This document shows positions 20,906 to 31,939 of a stretch of DNA of 43,052 bases, piece after piece. Location: positions 51,023 through 94,074 of the forward strand of contig NW_003546249.1 of NCBI RefSeq assembly GCF_000090795.2, written 5' to 3'. Each line of letters starts with the position of its first letter. The first letter of the stretch is position 1. The notes below the pieces were generated by a model. That model made no database searches and was not told where the DNA came from. It saw only the letters and a list, made by a program, of their open reading frames with translations. Source of the DNA: Amphimedon queenslandica. Its lineage: Eukaryota > Porifera > Demospongiae > Haplosclerida > Niphatidae. The position numbers and the translations under genes were made by a program.

Positions 20906-22610
20906 AATGTCTGGCAGTAACACTTCCACAAGTAGTGTGACTTGTTTCATGCCTTCTGATATAGCCCGTAGTTTAAGTATGATTCCTATTCAACCATTAA
21001 AATCGTGATATCTCTCATGTTTATGTGGTAAAAAGTAGTTGATCTTTTAATCAAGTATGGTTTGTCAGTATAATTTACTTTAATATTCTGTTACAGAAGA
21101 CAGCATATTTCTTTGCATGCCGTTTTTTGATTAGGCAGTGATAAAAACACAGTGTTAACATGAACCTGCTTAGTGGATTGGAAACAAACCTTTGGTGCTG
21201 AGGGAATTTTCATGCTTCATGACATTTTTACAAGTCATAAACTGGCAATGATCACAAGGAAGCAGGCTAGGATGTACGCTGAAACATCAGTGTTAGGTAT
21301 ATTGCGTCATAATGTAAAAAGCAATTTGCAATAATTGGCACTCATAGCCATGATCCTTTTCCTTTGTTTCAATCAAGAAATGGCATAAAAGGGACGTGAT
21401 GTGTGGGTAGCATCATTTAAGCAAGGTAATTTTTTAGAAACTTTAGATGGCACAGCATGATAAAGTTGCTTTATTCAAACTTTGAAACGGCCCCAAAATG
21501 CAACTTTCCTTTTTCCTGAAATGCAAAACTTTGTTATTCATATCATAGCTGACACAAGTAAAGGCGAAATTACAAAAGAACTTAAAGAAGCAACCTCTTT
21601 TTTCATACTTGCAGACGAAACTAAATATAATATCACTAGGAAGAAACAGTTTTCTATTGTTACAAAATATTTTGATGCTGGTTTCTACTGCATTAAGTAA
21701 CATTTTTTGACATTATTGCAGCCACATAACTTACTGCTGATGGACTACCTTCTCATACTCATGTCACAATGGCAGCTTTCAGTTTAGATCCTATATATTT
21801 AGCGTCACTGGGTTAGGACTGTGCCAGTGTTATGAGCAGTCGTTGTGCAGCTGAAAATTCATGACATTGCACCACAGGCCATTTACATACACTGCACAGC
21901 ACATGTTCTGAAACTTTTATTGGTTGACAGTTTAAAATGTGTCCAGTGCAGCCGAATTCTTTGTCATCGTATACTTTTGTGTCAAGCTCAAAAGTGCATG
22001 TGCTATTATGTGTCCAGGTTAAAGAATGAAGGATTTGAAGCGATTGATTAAGATTAGATAAGCCTGTAGGCATGATGCAGTTAAGGCAGTACTTACTACA
22101 TTTGAAGTTATAATAGCAACATTAGAAGATATTATGGAGGGTCATGACAAGAAAGAAGCTGTTGAAGCTAGGGGTCTCTTTTGGCTAGGAAATACAATTT
22201 TATTTTGTATGCAATAGGTCTGTTGCAATTGTTGAGATAACAAATTCATAACTCGTGACATCACAGCTGGATGCATGTGGATCCTGTACTCTCATTGGAA
22301 AATAGATGCAGTGGATGCTTTGTGTTTTTATTATGTATATTTCATTTCTGTCTAATTATATAATATTTTATATGCAAATCTCCACCAGTTGTATTTTTGC
22401 GAAGGCATTGCTGGAGATATGAGTGAAGAAATTCCTAAAGAAATTAAAACTTAGGAAGTAACCCTTACTGCTGCATATATTTTGGAGCAGAAATACCTGA
22501 GCCATTAGAGAAATATTCTATTTCTGCTCTAAGTTGATGGTCGCTCTGTAGGTGGCAACGTGAATGAATTTTGTGCCCAATCAATATTTAAAGTCATTTC
22601 AAGATTAAAT
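20906..22610 (+). pseudogene. TTF-finger/DUF4371-type hAT transposase (ZMYM-like), decayed
   Basis: The ATG at 20906 begins a short Ser/Thr-rich leader followed by MPSDIARSLSMIPIQP. A TTF-type zinc finger region follows at 21090-21200 (YSVTEDSIF, a CRFF-like motif, then GIFMLHDIFTSHKLAM). The DUF4371 core comes next: NFVIHIIADTSKGEITKELK and SFFILADETKYNITRKKQFS (21525-21700, open for 72 codons; the ADET Asp is catalytic in the family). AATYLTADGLPSHTHVTM and SVMSSRCAAV lie at 21715-21850, then HDIAPQAIYIHCTAHVLKLL (about 21860-21920) and VKAVLTTFEVIIATLEDIM (about 22080-22135). Relatives in many animals include ZMYM-like domesticated proteins. Several stops and at least three frame changes. 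Beyond about 22500 similarity is lost and the dimerisation domain is missing. Confidence 0.7.
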
Positions 22611-23219
22611 TTTAAAAACAAACTATTTTTAATCACACAAAGTAGTTAGATGTTTTCCTGATTCCAATTTTTTCAAGATTAATTATTTATGATATTCAAT
22701 ATCTAATATTCAATATCAATAATTACAAATCTACTTGACTATATTAATAACAGGCTCCCACCCGCATTACATTTGCAGTCAAAAATATTCAGAAAGTGAC
22801 ACAATCATTACAAAAAGGAAGCAAAAATTTTAAAAGTCATTCATTGTTAACCAAATGATAAAATGGTGATTCCTGATAGTAACTTATTGCTAAAATGGTA
22901 ATAAGCATAATTTTATAAGTAAGATAATTATTTTCTGTTGAAAATGATAATAATGACAAAAACTGTAATCATGATTGTTAATACTAAGACACTATGAGTA
23001 TGTCTATAGTAGATCGAGTAGAAGGTTGTATATTCAAGGATTATCTTGTCTTTGTGATATTGTAGCAATGAAATCCTCCAGATCATTAACATTACAGGTG
23101 TTAGTTAGTGCCCTCTCAGACCAACACAATACTGGAGTAAGGCCCATACCATTCATGACATCCCTTAAAATAAACTTTATCTTTTCTAACTTTGTCAAAC
23201 TTTTCCTTCATTTGGGGAT
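22611..23219. other. No recognisable gene
   Basis: AT-rich with short direct repeats such as GATATTCAATATCTAATATTC (22693 onward). Plus-strand open frames here have no protein-like features. Confidence 0.4.
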
Positions 23220-23221
23220 TT

Positions 23222-23890
23222 TAATCATCACTAGATGACAGTTCTGTCATATCCCTTTCATCTGATACCCCATTTCCTGTTTCTCCAAATGTGAACAAAT
23301 CATCATTAGTAACAGCAAAAATTTTACGGCTACTACCGCACTGGAACCACAAACCAATAAAATAATTGCAAAATTGGTAAATAATACCGTTATTTTTTTT
23401 GGTCTTGTTTGACAAAATTATTTTTCAATATTTAGCACAAATTAATTCTCATGAAATTTATTACTGACCTCAAGTCCCTGCAGAATCGTATATCCTTAAG
23501 CCATCAGATGTGATCAATATATATTCAGTTCACCAGCTATCTTGCATGACCTTTGCTACATGGAGTACATTCACAGTAGACTCATTCACTTAACAAATAT
23601 CTGTTCTGTTGTAGGTGGAAACTTACTTTGACCTTTTGCAGTACATTTAAAAAATTGAGCCTGAAATATTGTAACATTTGCAGTACCTCCATCTGTACTT
23701 TTTTATTAAATACAGGTTGGCTGGGCAAAGTACTGATCTCGTAGTAACTGACTGTATGGGTGCAGAAAATTCAGATCCACTTAACTGAGATGATACAACA
23801 CCAACACCATTAATTAAAGTCCTCATTGCAATCAAACACTCAACATCATTGGATACATCAAATGAAGTTTTACTAAGGTTGGAGAAGAGG
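23222..23890 (-). pseudogene. Unknown minus-strand protein, two coding-like blocks
   Basis: Leftward reading gives a clean block from 23890 to about 23690 (SKTSFDVSNDVECLIAMRTL, NGVGVVSSQLSGSEFSAP, LCPANLYLIKKYRW) with a possible GTACTG donor. A short piece TSDGLRIYDSAGT follows near 23500-23460, and a second block (FQCGSSRKIFAVTNDDLFTF to ELSSSDD) ends at 23222. Composition is convincingly coding. The pattern 'SDGLRIYDS...RKIFAV' may fold as a small beta-rich domain. I recognise no family. It is head to head with the integrase-type gene starting at 24178, so it could be the partner gene of that transposon. Confidence 0.4.
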
Positions 23891-24177
23891 CCCTAGCTCC
23901 TCTCTACTCTCTTAGCCAAACCATGTCCATTGAAACCTATAGTTGGAAATAAATAAACGCAAAGCTAGGTGCCATACTACAAATATACAAACTTGCGGAA
24001 AACAAACTACACACAGCTTGCGGAGTTAACTGGGTCAATCTAATCTCTATTGGCTCCTTAGCTCCTCTCCTTCCCTAACGAGTTTCACAGACATGTTATT
24101 ACTCTCTCAGTACGCATGCATGTGACGTCAAGAGGATGAGCTGTACTGCCAAATGGAGGAGAACTATCTAGATAAAA

Positions 24178-24737
24178 ATGGCACTGGATAATTTAAAGCA
24201 TTTTGTGAGGTCTAGGATTGACTATTCTTATGAAGCAGTAAGGGAAGAGCTGATTTTTTCTTGCACATTTAGTTCCAGAAATGTCTAACACTTTTGTGTA
24301 AAAGCTGGTAAAAAAAAACTATCTGGACTTAACAATATAGAACTAGATGACATTGTTAAGATAAACATTCATAAAGTGACCCATAACTTCTTGTTGCTGA
24401 AATTTAATTGTTAATAGGTGGATAATCAGTATGGGCAAAAACTATGACTTGACTCCGAGCCTCACAAGGTAGGGGAAAACTGAGTGGTGAATTCTTTGAA
24501 GCAAGTAAACCCTAACAATCATGCTTCCAGATTGCATTCAACAGAGATTGCTGAATCCTACTCCATATCTGGCATATTATTATGGCAAAAAGATTCACAT
24601 TGATCAGAATGAAAAATTGACAATGCTCGGTGTTTTACGACATAGGAGTCGATGGTTTTAGTAAAAAAATTGTTACATTCGGTATTTTGGTACATTGCCT
24701 ATTAAAAAACCTGTTGCAGTCGATGAACATTTTTCAG
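24178..24737 (+). pseudogene. Integrase-core (rve-type) transposase, 5' half
   Basis: ATG at 24178 starts LDNLKHFVRSRIDYSYEAV, then LSGLNNIELDDIVKINIHKV, resembling the helix-turn-helix start of eukaryotic integrase-core transposases. After a decayed stretch comes LLNPTPYLAYYYGKKIHIDQ followed by NEKLTMLGV (about 24547-24635), then VDGFSKKIVTFGI and PIKKPVAVDEH. The HID and VDG segments carry the first catalytic Asp of this DDE fold. The exon ends CATTTTTCAG at 24737 before GTTTATT. The protein continues at 33984. Frameshifts occur around 24640, 24690 and in the T-run just before the donor. It most resembles the animal integrase-core transposons sometimes grouped with IS3EU, but the group name is uncertain. 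Confidence 0.6.
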
Positions 24738-24783
24738 GTTTATTGGGGCGAGCAAAAGCGAGCCCCACATAATCGAGTCGAGT

Positions 24784-24810
24784 ATGTCTGTCTGTCTGTC
24801 TGTTTGTTTG
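24784..24810. repeat. TGTC/TGTT microsatellite near the element's left end
   Basis: Repeats of TGTC grading into TGTT. Microsatellites close to a terminus are known in Helentron-related elements. Confidence 0.8.
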
Positions 24811-25220
24811 TACATGTATGTCACTCCTATTCATGCGTCTATAAAAAATAATAATCACACATTTCAAAATGATAATTTTGATAATTACGGTACCACGTGC
24901 AAAGACAATGTGTAAGAGTAAAGCAACTTAACTGGAAAAGAGAAGTTGAAGAGTACTTAAGAAACAAGAGAAGCTGAAGCTTAAAACATGAGTTATTCAC
25001 AAGAAGATGCTCGTGAAGCTCGTCAACTTCTTCGTAACGAGCTTGATGGGAAGAGAAGGAATGAGACTGAGGAGGAAGAGCGAGGAGGTCTAATAGAAAT
25101 GCTAGAGGTAGGTCTCGTTGTGCCCAAATACAACAAGTGGAGTCTCCTTCTGACAGAGAAGATCACCTAACTGGAGAAAGAGCCAGGATACGAAGGATAA
25201 GAGAACAAGAGGGACCTGCT

Positions 25221-25690
25221 GAGAGGGAACAGAGGTTTGCAGTTCATAGAGTTTGGGCATCATTGAGGAGAGAAGAAGAGGACTCTGCTGAGAGAGAACA
25301 GCGATTAGCAGGTGATAGAGCTCAAGTTACATTGAGGAGAGAACAAGAGGATCCTGCTGAGAGAAAACAGCGATTAGCAGGTGATAGAGCTCGAGTTACA
25401 TTGAGGAGAGAAGAAAAGGATTCTGCTGAGAGAGAACAGCGATTAGCAGGTGATAGAGCTCGAGTTACATTGAGGAGAGAACAAGAGGACCCTGCTGAGA
25501 GAGAACAGTGATTAGCAGGTGATAGAACTCGAAGTGCATCGAGAAGAGAACAAGAGGACCCTGCTGAGAGAGAACAGCAATTAGCGGTGATGGAACTATA
25601 ATTGCATTGAGAAGAGAACAAGAGGACCCTGCTGAGAGAGAGCAACGGCTGGCTGGTAATAAAGTTAGGGCTGCGGAGACTAGAGGAGGA
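25221..25690 (+). repeat. Coding tandem repeat, seven 69-bp units
   Basis: Units start at 25221, 25290, 25359, 25428, 25497, 25566 and, after a 2-bp deletion, about 25633. Each encodes a 23-residue unit like EREQRLAGDRARVTLRREQE followed by DPA. Charged repeats of this kind occur at the N-terminus of many animal Helitron proteins. Near-identical units at 25290-25560 suggest recent expansion or homogenisation. The TGA at 25509 and the 2-bp deletion show decay began after the array formed. Confidence 0.9.
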
Positions 25691-25939
25691 AGAGATTTTG
25701 CCTATCAACACACAGATGTTAAATCTTTATGAAACTTTCCTCTATTACTTCTTCAAAGTGTAAGATGCGTTTGGAAAGCTTTCCCAACCTGTCAGTCTCC
25801 TTTCAGCCAAATGGGGTCATGGAGTGTATGACCAGCACATCCCAAAGTTGTTCTCAAAAGGCAACAATATGGATCCTGGAACAGTGCCAGCACAATTGCA
25901 GGTATAATATTTATTAGATTATTATTAATAGTTATCATC

Positions 25940-26184
25940 AAGAGTAAATAATAATTAGAGGAGAGTGTCCTACTGTGCCTATACCCACTGCTTCATCACG
26001 TCGTAGAATTGAAGAGTCACATTCAGAATATGTTTAGTATTTTTGAGTAGTTATTCGAAAATAACTATAACTACTCAATGAAAATACTGAAAATATCCTG
26101 AATGTGACTCTTCAATTTTACGACGTGATGAAGCAGGGGGTATAGGCACAGTAGGGCACTCTCCTCTAATTGTTATCTACTCTT
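25940..26184. mobile_element. Fold-back MITE inside intron 1 of the Rep/helicase gene
   Basis: The arms (about 25940-26050 and 26073-26184) are reverse complements over about 110 bp with roughly 90% identity: AATTAGAGGAGAGTG... left and ...CACTCTCCTCTAATT right. The loop contains a nested small palindrome (GTTATTCGAAAATAAC). It makes up 245 of the 349 bp of the intron, so the intron was probably about 100 bp before insertion. No clear target duplication. Confidence 0.8.
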
Positions 26185-29100
26185 CTTATTATGAATTATT
26201 GTTATTATAATTTTAATTTTCTAAACTTTATTTTCTTCTTTCTTTATTAGGGACTGCCACAAGCAGAGGATATGTTAATATCTGCTGTAATGCCGGTGAT
26301 GTCTATATATAAACTCCCACATGGACAATACGGCTAAAGTGGACATGTTATTAACTTTCCACAAGACGTGCACTCTCTTGCTACTTCACTACCACGTCTA
26401 GCAACTGACATCAGTGTACTGGTTGTTAGGAAGGCGAGGGAACAGAATCACAGAGACTTTCATGATTGTAGATGAGTTGTTGAAGACGCTCTTACATGGT
26501 TGACGGCCAATAACATCTACTATCAGAGGCACTCTTTTTGTTCACATCAAGATAGCTTGGCAAGTCTACCTGACGATGGAGACCTCTCTGACATTCGTTC
26601 AGTTCAGCCAGTACAATCAGAAGCTGAAGTTACATCTGGTGAAGCTACATGTACAAGTAAAGATCACTATTCTTCATCATTTGTACCCAACGCAGCACCT
26701 CCAGCTACAGAGAGGGAGACAATTCAACAAGCACTGGGACAGTCACAGTCATCAACCCTCATGTGGCCCAGTGTTGGTGGTACTCCTATCAATGAGTTCA
26801 CAACAGAGGGATAGTTCTCAATGGCATTCCCAACTCTATTTCCAACAGGTTTGTTACAAGATATACTATACATAGACATTATGCTTTTAAAATTAATATT
26901 CTAGGTGCTGCTGACTACAATGGCATTAGATCTCACCTTATCCAAACTGCTGACTACTTTACTCATTTAATGATGATGACGGAAGATTCGCTAAACACCC
27001 TCGGTTCCGTTTCTTTGCACTCAAAACAGAAATGCGTTGGAGAGCAAATGAGACGGGATGATTCTACATCAAGCAACATCCAGAGGAAGCTCATCTTATT
27101 GTAGATGACCTCAGAGACATGATCGGTCGGGAAAGTGAAAGGTTCTCGAACAAAGTTGTCCATTATGGTACCAGTCTGCGTGGCACTAGGCAGTATTGGT
27201 TTAAGGAGAGGAACAAGCTCATTGCTATGATAGACACTTTGGGACTGCCTACCATCTTCTTCACTCACATTGCTGCTTATCACCAGTGGCCTGAGTTAGC
27301 TCACTTCATCTGTCCTGAAGATCCAGATGACAAACAAGCTCGAGCTACAGTAGTGATCAATAACCCTGCACTAGTTGATTGGTTTTTTACCTACAGGATC
27401 CAAAGGTTTGTGAAAGTGTTCTATGTTGGTATACTTGGAGCCACAGACTACTGGATGAGGTTTGAGTGTCAACATCGGGGCAGTCCTCATGTACATGGAC
27501 TAGCTTGGCTACCCAATGCTGCTATTGTTGAGGACCTTCTCTCATCATCACCTGATCTTGTGGAGTCAACAAAGGAAAAGATCATTGAGTACGCTGACAA
27601 GATCATGTCTACCATCAATCCTGCTGTCCTTCCTGATGGCAGTAATGTCAGTGATGCTCCACCAGCAAAGGTTGATTCACACATCTGCATTAAGTCTTAC
27701 TCTAAAGTAACTGATTTCGAGGAAGACATGAATGATTTAACTGCTACCTGCCAACGACACACTCGTTGCTCAGGGTCCTACTGCCTATGTACACATAATG
27801 GCAAGCAGGAGTGTCGGTTTGGATATCCTAAAGATCTTCAGACGCAGACCATCATCACTGAAGAGGAGCCTGTAATACTCACTGCATGTAATGATGGGAT
27901 GCTCAACAGCTTCAATCCCATTTAACTAACATCCTGGTGTGCTAATGTCGACATGCAGTAAATTTTATCAAGGAACAGGGTTGTTCAGTACTGCACCAAG
28001 TATGTCACCAAAAGTGAGACACAACCACAGTCTTTGAGGATACTTTTGCCAACATTGCTTGTTGTCTTAAAGAAGGCAACAAATCAGTCAGAGCTGTCCA
28101 GAAGCTCCTCATTAACAGTTTTGGAGAAAGGGACTATTCAGCACAGGAAACCTGTCAAATCCTATTGCAGCTCCCTATGTACAAGGCATCAAGGAGTTTT
28201 TTCACTCACAGCCTGATGGCTCTAGAAGTGTTGAAAACACTGCTCAAGAGGGAGAGACGGCAACAGCTCATTTTGTGCTGGATCACAATATGTCACGTCC
28301 AACTACTCCACAGTTCAATGCCATCACTATACTCGACTTTACTTGTCACTACACTATGCCAAAGGAGCTTGGTGATGAACCAAAGAAGAGAAGTAAAGAA
28401 GTCATTGTTACTCCCAGACCTTACTGTTCTCCTAATTCATCTGGCCTCAACTATGAGCAGTATTGTCGTCACTCTCTGATGAAATGCAAGCCATTCAGAG
28501 ATATCAATGAACTCAAGTGTACCTATGACACCTTTACAGAAGCCTATGCTGAATTCCTCCAGTCTGGAAATGTTCCAAGATCCCTAGAACAGGATATATT
28601 CAGACTGCAGCAGCACCAGTCATCAGCTGCTGTTGAAGATGAAGTATGTACATGTACATGTAATGTAATATTTAGTTGTTAAAATTTTAAATATACTGAA
28701 TAAACTTAAAAATATGCATTTCTAAAACCTTACTACTTCCATTACATGTACGTGTATGTTAGTTGTTGTGATAACAATATTTTTGTAGGGCACATCCCAA
28801 GACGAACAGCAACAGAACCAGAAAATAAGAGCTCAAGAGGAATGTATGTTGATCAGTCCAAGAACTAGTGAACTTGAGCCAGTCAACACAACTGAGGAGG
28901 AGCATGCTTGGGCAGAAGCTGCAAGATCATATTCTGATATTGATAATGCTCCCAATTTCATTGCTCAGGGAAGACAGAATACCACACCCACTCCATTTAC
29001 CACCTCTGCTACTCCAGACAATCTTCAGGGAAGACAGTTGGATGTGTACACCACTGTCAAACAGCACTTTGAGAGTAACTGTCAAGAACCACTTCACATC

Positions 29101-30490
29101 ATCATCAATGGTACAGCTGGTACTGGTAAATCAAACCTTATCAACTGCTTGTGGTTGTTGTTGGGTGGTAGTGTCAGAGTAGCTGCACCAACAGGAGTGG
29201 CATCTTTTATTATTGAAGGAAGGACACTCCATAGTCTCCTGCACCTACCTGTGAGAGGTGACTTTAAGGAAATGGAAGGAAGCAATCTACAAAAGATGCA
29301 AGATGAAATGTCATCGACCAAGTACCTCATCATTGATGAGATGTCAATGATGGGAAGGAAGACCTTTGGTTATTGACCGTAGACTGAGGCTAGCATTTCA
29401 TGGAAAGTCACAAGTTGTGTTTGGTGGGTGCTCTATTTTATTGTTTGAAGATTTTGAACAGTTACCACCAGTAGTGGACCTTCCCATTTATACTACAGTC
29501 ACACGATCAGATCTATCAGACCAGGGGTATAAAGCATACAGTCAGTTTGAGACAGCATTTACTTTAACCCAAGTAATGAGGCAATCTGGACAAGATCCTG
29601 ATCAAATCAGATTTCGTGACAATCTAATGTGTCTCAGGAATGGAGATACAACAATAGAAGTCTGGAACCACCTCATGGAGCAAACACCAACTAGAGTACA
29701 GGACCAGTCTCCATATGTAAATGCTCTTCAACCGTTCCCTACTGTTGAAGCTGTTGTTGATCACAATGTTGCTATGTTACGTGAGTGTGGTCACCCAATT
29801 GCTACCATTAAGGCAGTACACACTGGAGCCAATGCAGCCAAAGCTCCACCTGATGATGCTGGTGGCTTGGAACCAGTTGTGATGCCAGCAAGATCAGCAA
29901 AAGTGATGCTAACTAGCAACTTGTGGGTTGAAGTGGGATTAGTTGATGGAGCAATGGGAACAGTTGAAGCTATCTGCTACAAGGAAATCACACCTCCTGC
30001 TTTCCCAGTGGCTGCAATGGTACAGTTTGATCATTACACTGGACCAACTGCGCATGATGGAACAGTACCAATCACTCCAGTACGTCGTAATTGGTCTTCT
30101 TCAGGTGGTCAATGTTCACACCTTCAAGTACCACTCAAGCTGGCTTTGGCAGTGACGATCCACAAATCCCAGGGACTCACTCTAGACAAAGTAGTCATCG
30201 ATGTAGGGAAGGAGTTCTGTGGTGAATTGACATTTGTCGCCTGCTCCAGAGTAAGGAAGTTGAAGGATATTCTGTTTATGCCACCATTTCCTCTCCAATG
30301 ACTCAAGAACATCGCTAATAGTAGACGTCTTCAGGAGAGGAAAGAAGAAGATCAACGACTACTTTTTTTTCAAGAAGGACCACCTCCTGAAGATAAGTTA
30401 GTACATAATGAAGAGGAACAGTTAATCGATGTACATGTAGAAGTACAAACTTCACCTGTTCCTGAGGATCAATGCATAGGGAGTGGATGA

Positions 30491-31214
30491 CATTATCATC
30501 ACATTATTTTACATAGGATACACAGGATGTATCATAATGGATTAGGTTGCATCTCTGCCAACATTAGTACATTATATGCTAAAAGACGTATATTTCATTG
30601 GATATCAAACCTCAGAGATATGTCACATTACATGTATTTTACTCATATTTTACTCAAAAAGACGCTACCATAGCACTTCATAAATTATGCTTCCTTTTGA
30701 TTACTTAGCATAGCTGGGATTATTGGAAAATAATTATTACGTTTCATCATTATTATTATTACTAAAGTACAAATAAAGACAACAGAGATATATTGAAAAG
30801 AAAAAAGTCATATTGTTATTGTTATTATTATTATTACTATTTAAAAGGAAGAAAATCAAAATCACAAAAACAAAACAACTATTGTTATTATTATTATACT
30901 TGTAAATTGTTCTTATACATACAATTGATTATTGTTATTGTTATTATTATTATTATTATTATCATTATTATTATCATTATTATTACCAGTTTCTTATTAC
31001 AAATTATTTTTCTAGATTATAGTAACCAATACTTGTATTAAAACAAGATGAAGATCTTACTGGCACTAGAGGTTATAATGAAAACAAACAGTCACACAGT
31101 GAATCACTAAAATGCCATTCATAAACACAGGTGAGTGGTAACTGCATCTTATATTGCATTTAGTGTGTTTTACATGTCTAGGTATAGGAAGGCAAAGCAA
31201 TCTTTAACTATTGA
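30491..31214. repeat. Non-coding, ATT-rich microsatellite tract
   Basis: 3' flank of the Rep/helicase gene. From 30795 to 31010 it is made mostly of TTA/TTG/ATT triplet runs, densest at 30930-30985. The open frame across it encodes only low-complexity Tyr/Ile runs and is not a gene. Confidence 0.8.
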
Positions 31215-31510
31215 CCATACATGCTTTGGGTGGTGGTTATTAGATCAGAAGTTTCACATTTTTGTCTTTTAGCTACATGCTGTGGGTGGTGGTCATTAGA
31301 TGAAATGAGGAGTCTCTTGGCCATACACGCTGTGGGTGGTGGTCATTAGATGATATGAGGAGTCTCTTGGCCATACATGCTGTGGGTGGTGGTCATTAGA
31401 TGACATGAGTCTCATGGCCATACACACTGTGAGTGGTGGTCATTAGATGAAATGAGGAGTCAGATTATTGTCTCTTGGCCATACATGCTGTGGGTGGTGG
31501 TCACTAATTG
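31215..31510. repeat. Minisatellite, six units of 47-61 bp
   Basis: Units start near 31215, 31271, 31321, 31371, 31418 and 31479. The shared core is CCATACATGCTGTGGGTGGT followed by GGTCATTAGATGA and ATGAGGAGTCTCTTGG. The central units are nearly identical. G-rich for this window, and inside the Helitron-like element. Confidence 0.9.
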
Positions 31511-31939
31511 GATTTGAATATGTGAATTTTGGAGACTCATCTGCACATAGGACAAGACAGGAAAATCTCTCACAATCAGAGCCTGAAAGTAATTGAAAGA
31601 TGACTTATCACTGTGACTGTGCTCTAGTGCCAGTACAGTATTTTAAGCCTTTTGGAGGTACATTTTATAATGTATAATATTTTCATAATTTTAAAATTCA
31701 CTGTAGGCCCCACGGGTGATAGGGTGCAGGGGGGCCAGCTAAGCAGTGAGACATTCGCGAAGGTGCTGAGTATCACCACATGTATGATGTTACTGTGGTG
31801 CAACATCACTGCAAGCAACTAAAATTAATGATTATTATCCTAATTTTTTATATTTTGTTCTTTTATAATGTAATAACATAATTAGTGAATTGCTCAATGA
31901 GTTTTTTGTTAATAAAACATCAGTAATACAACAGCGGTA
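31511..31939. other. No recognisable gene
   Basis: Non-coding stretch between the minisatellite and the 3' end of the minus-strand ORF. The segment 31700-31760 is locally GC-rich (CCCCACGGG, GGGGGGCCAGC). No homology recognised. Confidence 0.4.

Larger units (their letters stand above)
24988..30490 (+). pseudogene. Helitron Rep/helicase with three introns, decayed
   Basis: The gene opens with a charged N-terminus (ATG 24988) and a 23-residue repeat array, then MDPGTVPAQLQ. Intron 25902-26250 follows, then LPQAEDMLISAVMPVMS (DUF6570-like). Intron 26849-26904 precedes the Helitron-like N domain (RFAKHPRFRFFAL, GTRQYWFKERNKL, GLPTIFFT). The Rep HUH motif is in HRGSPHVHGLAWL (His codons 27488-27490 and 27494-27496), and the two Tyr of YCTKY lie at 27989-27991 and 28001-28003. 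After intron 28644-28788 comes a Pif1-type helicase: Walker A GTAGTGKS (29110-29133), APTGVASF, Walker B LIIDEMSMMG (from 29326), FEQLPPV, IHKSQGLTLDKVVIDVG and FVACSRVRKLKDI. Rep nicks and joins single strands; the helicase drives rolling-circle transposition. Broken by TGA 25509, TAA about 26336, TGA 27059-27061, TAA about 27922, a frameshift at 29365-29376 and TGA 30299-30301. True end TGA 30488-30490. Confidence 0.85.

Noticed and set aside
25322..25711. 129-codon minus-strand open frame
   Set aside because: Mirror of the 69-bp coding repeats of the Helitron gene; Ser/Leu-rich artefact.
8553..30490. Alternative genetic code or stop-codon readthrough explaining internal stops
   Set aside because: All three stop codons occur internally together with frameshifts, which is decay, not recoding.
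30793..31041. 82-codon Tyr/Ile-rich open frame
   Set aside because: Product of ATT/TAT microsatellite.
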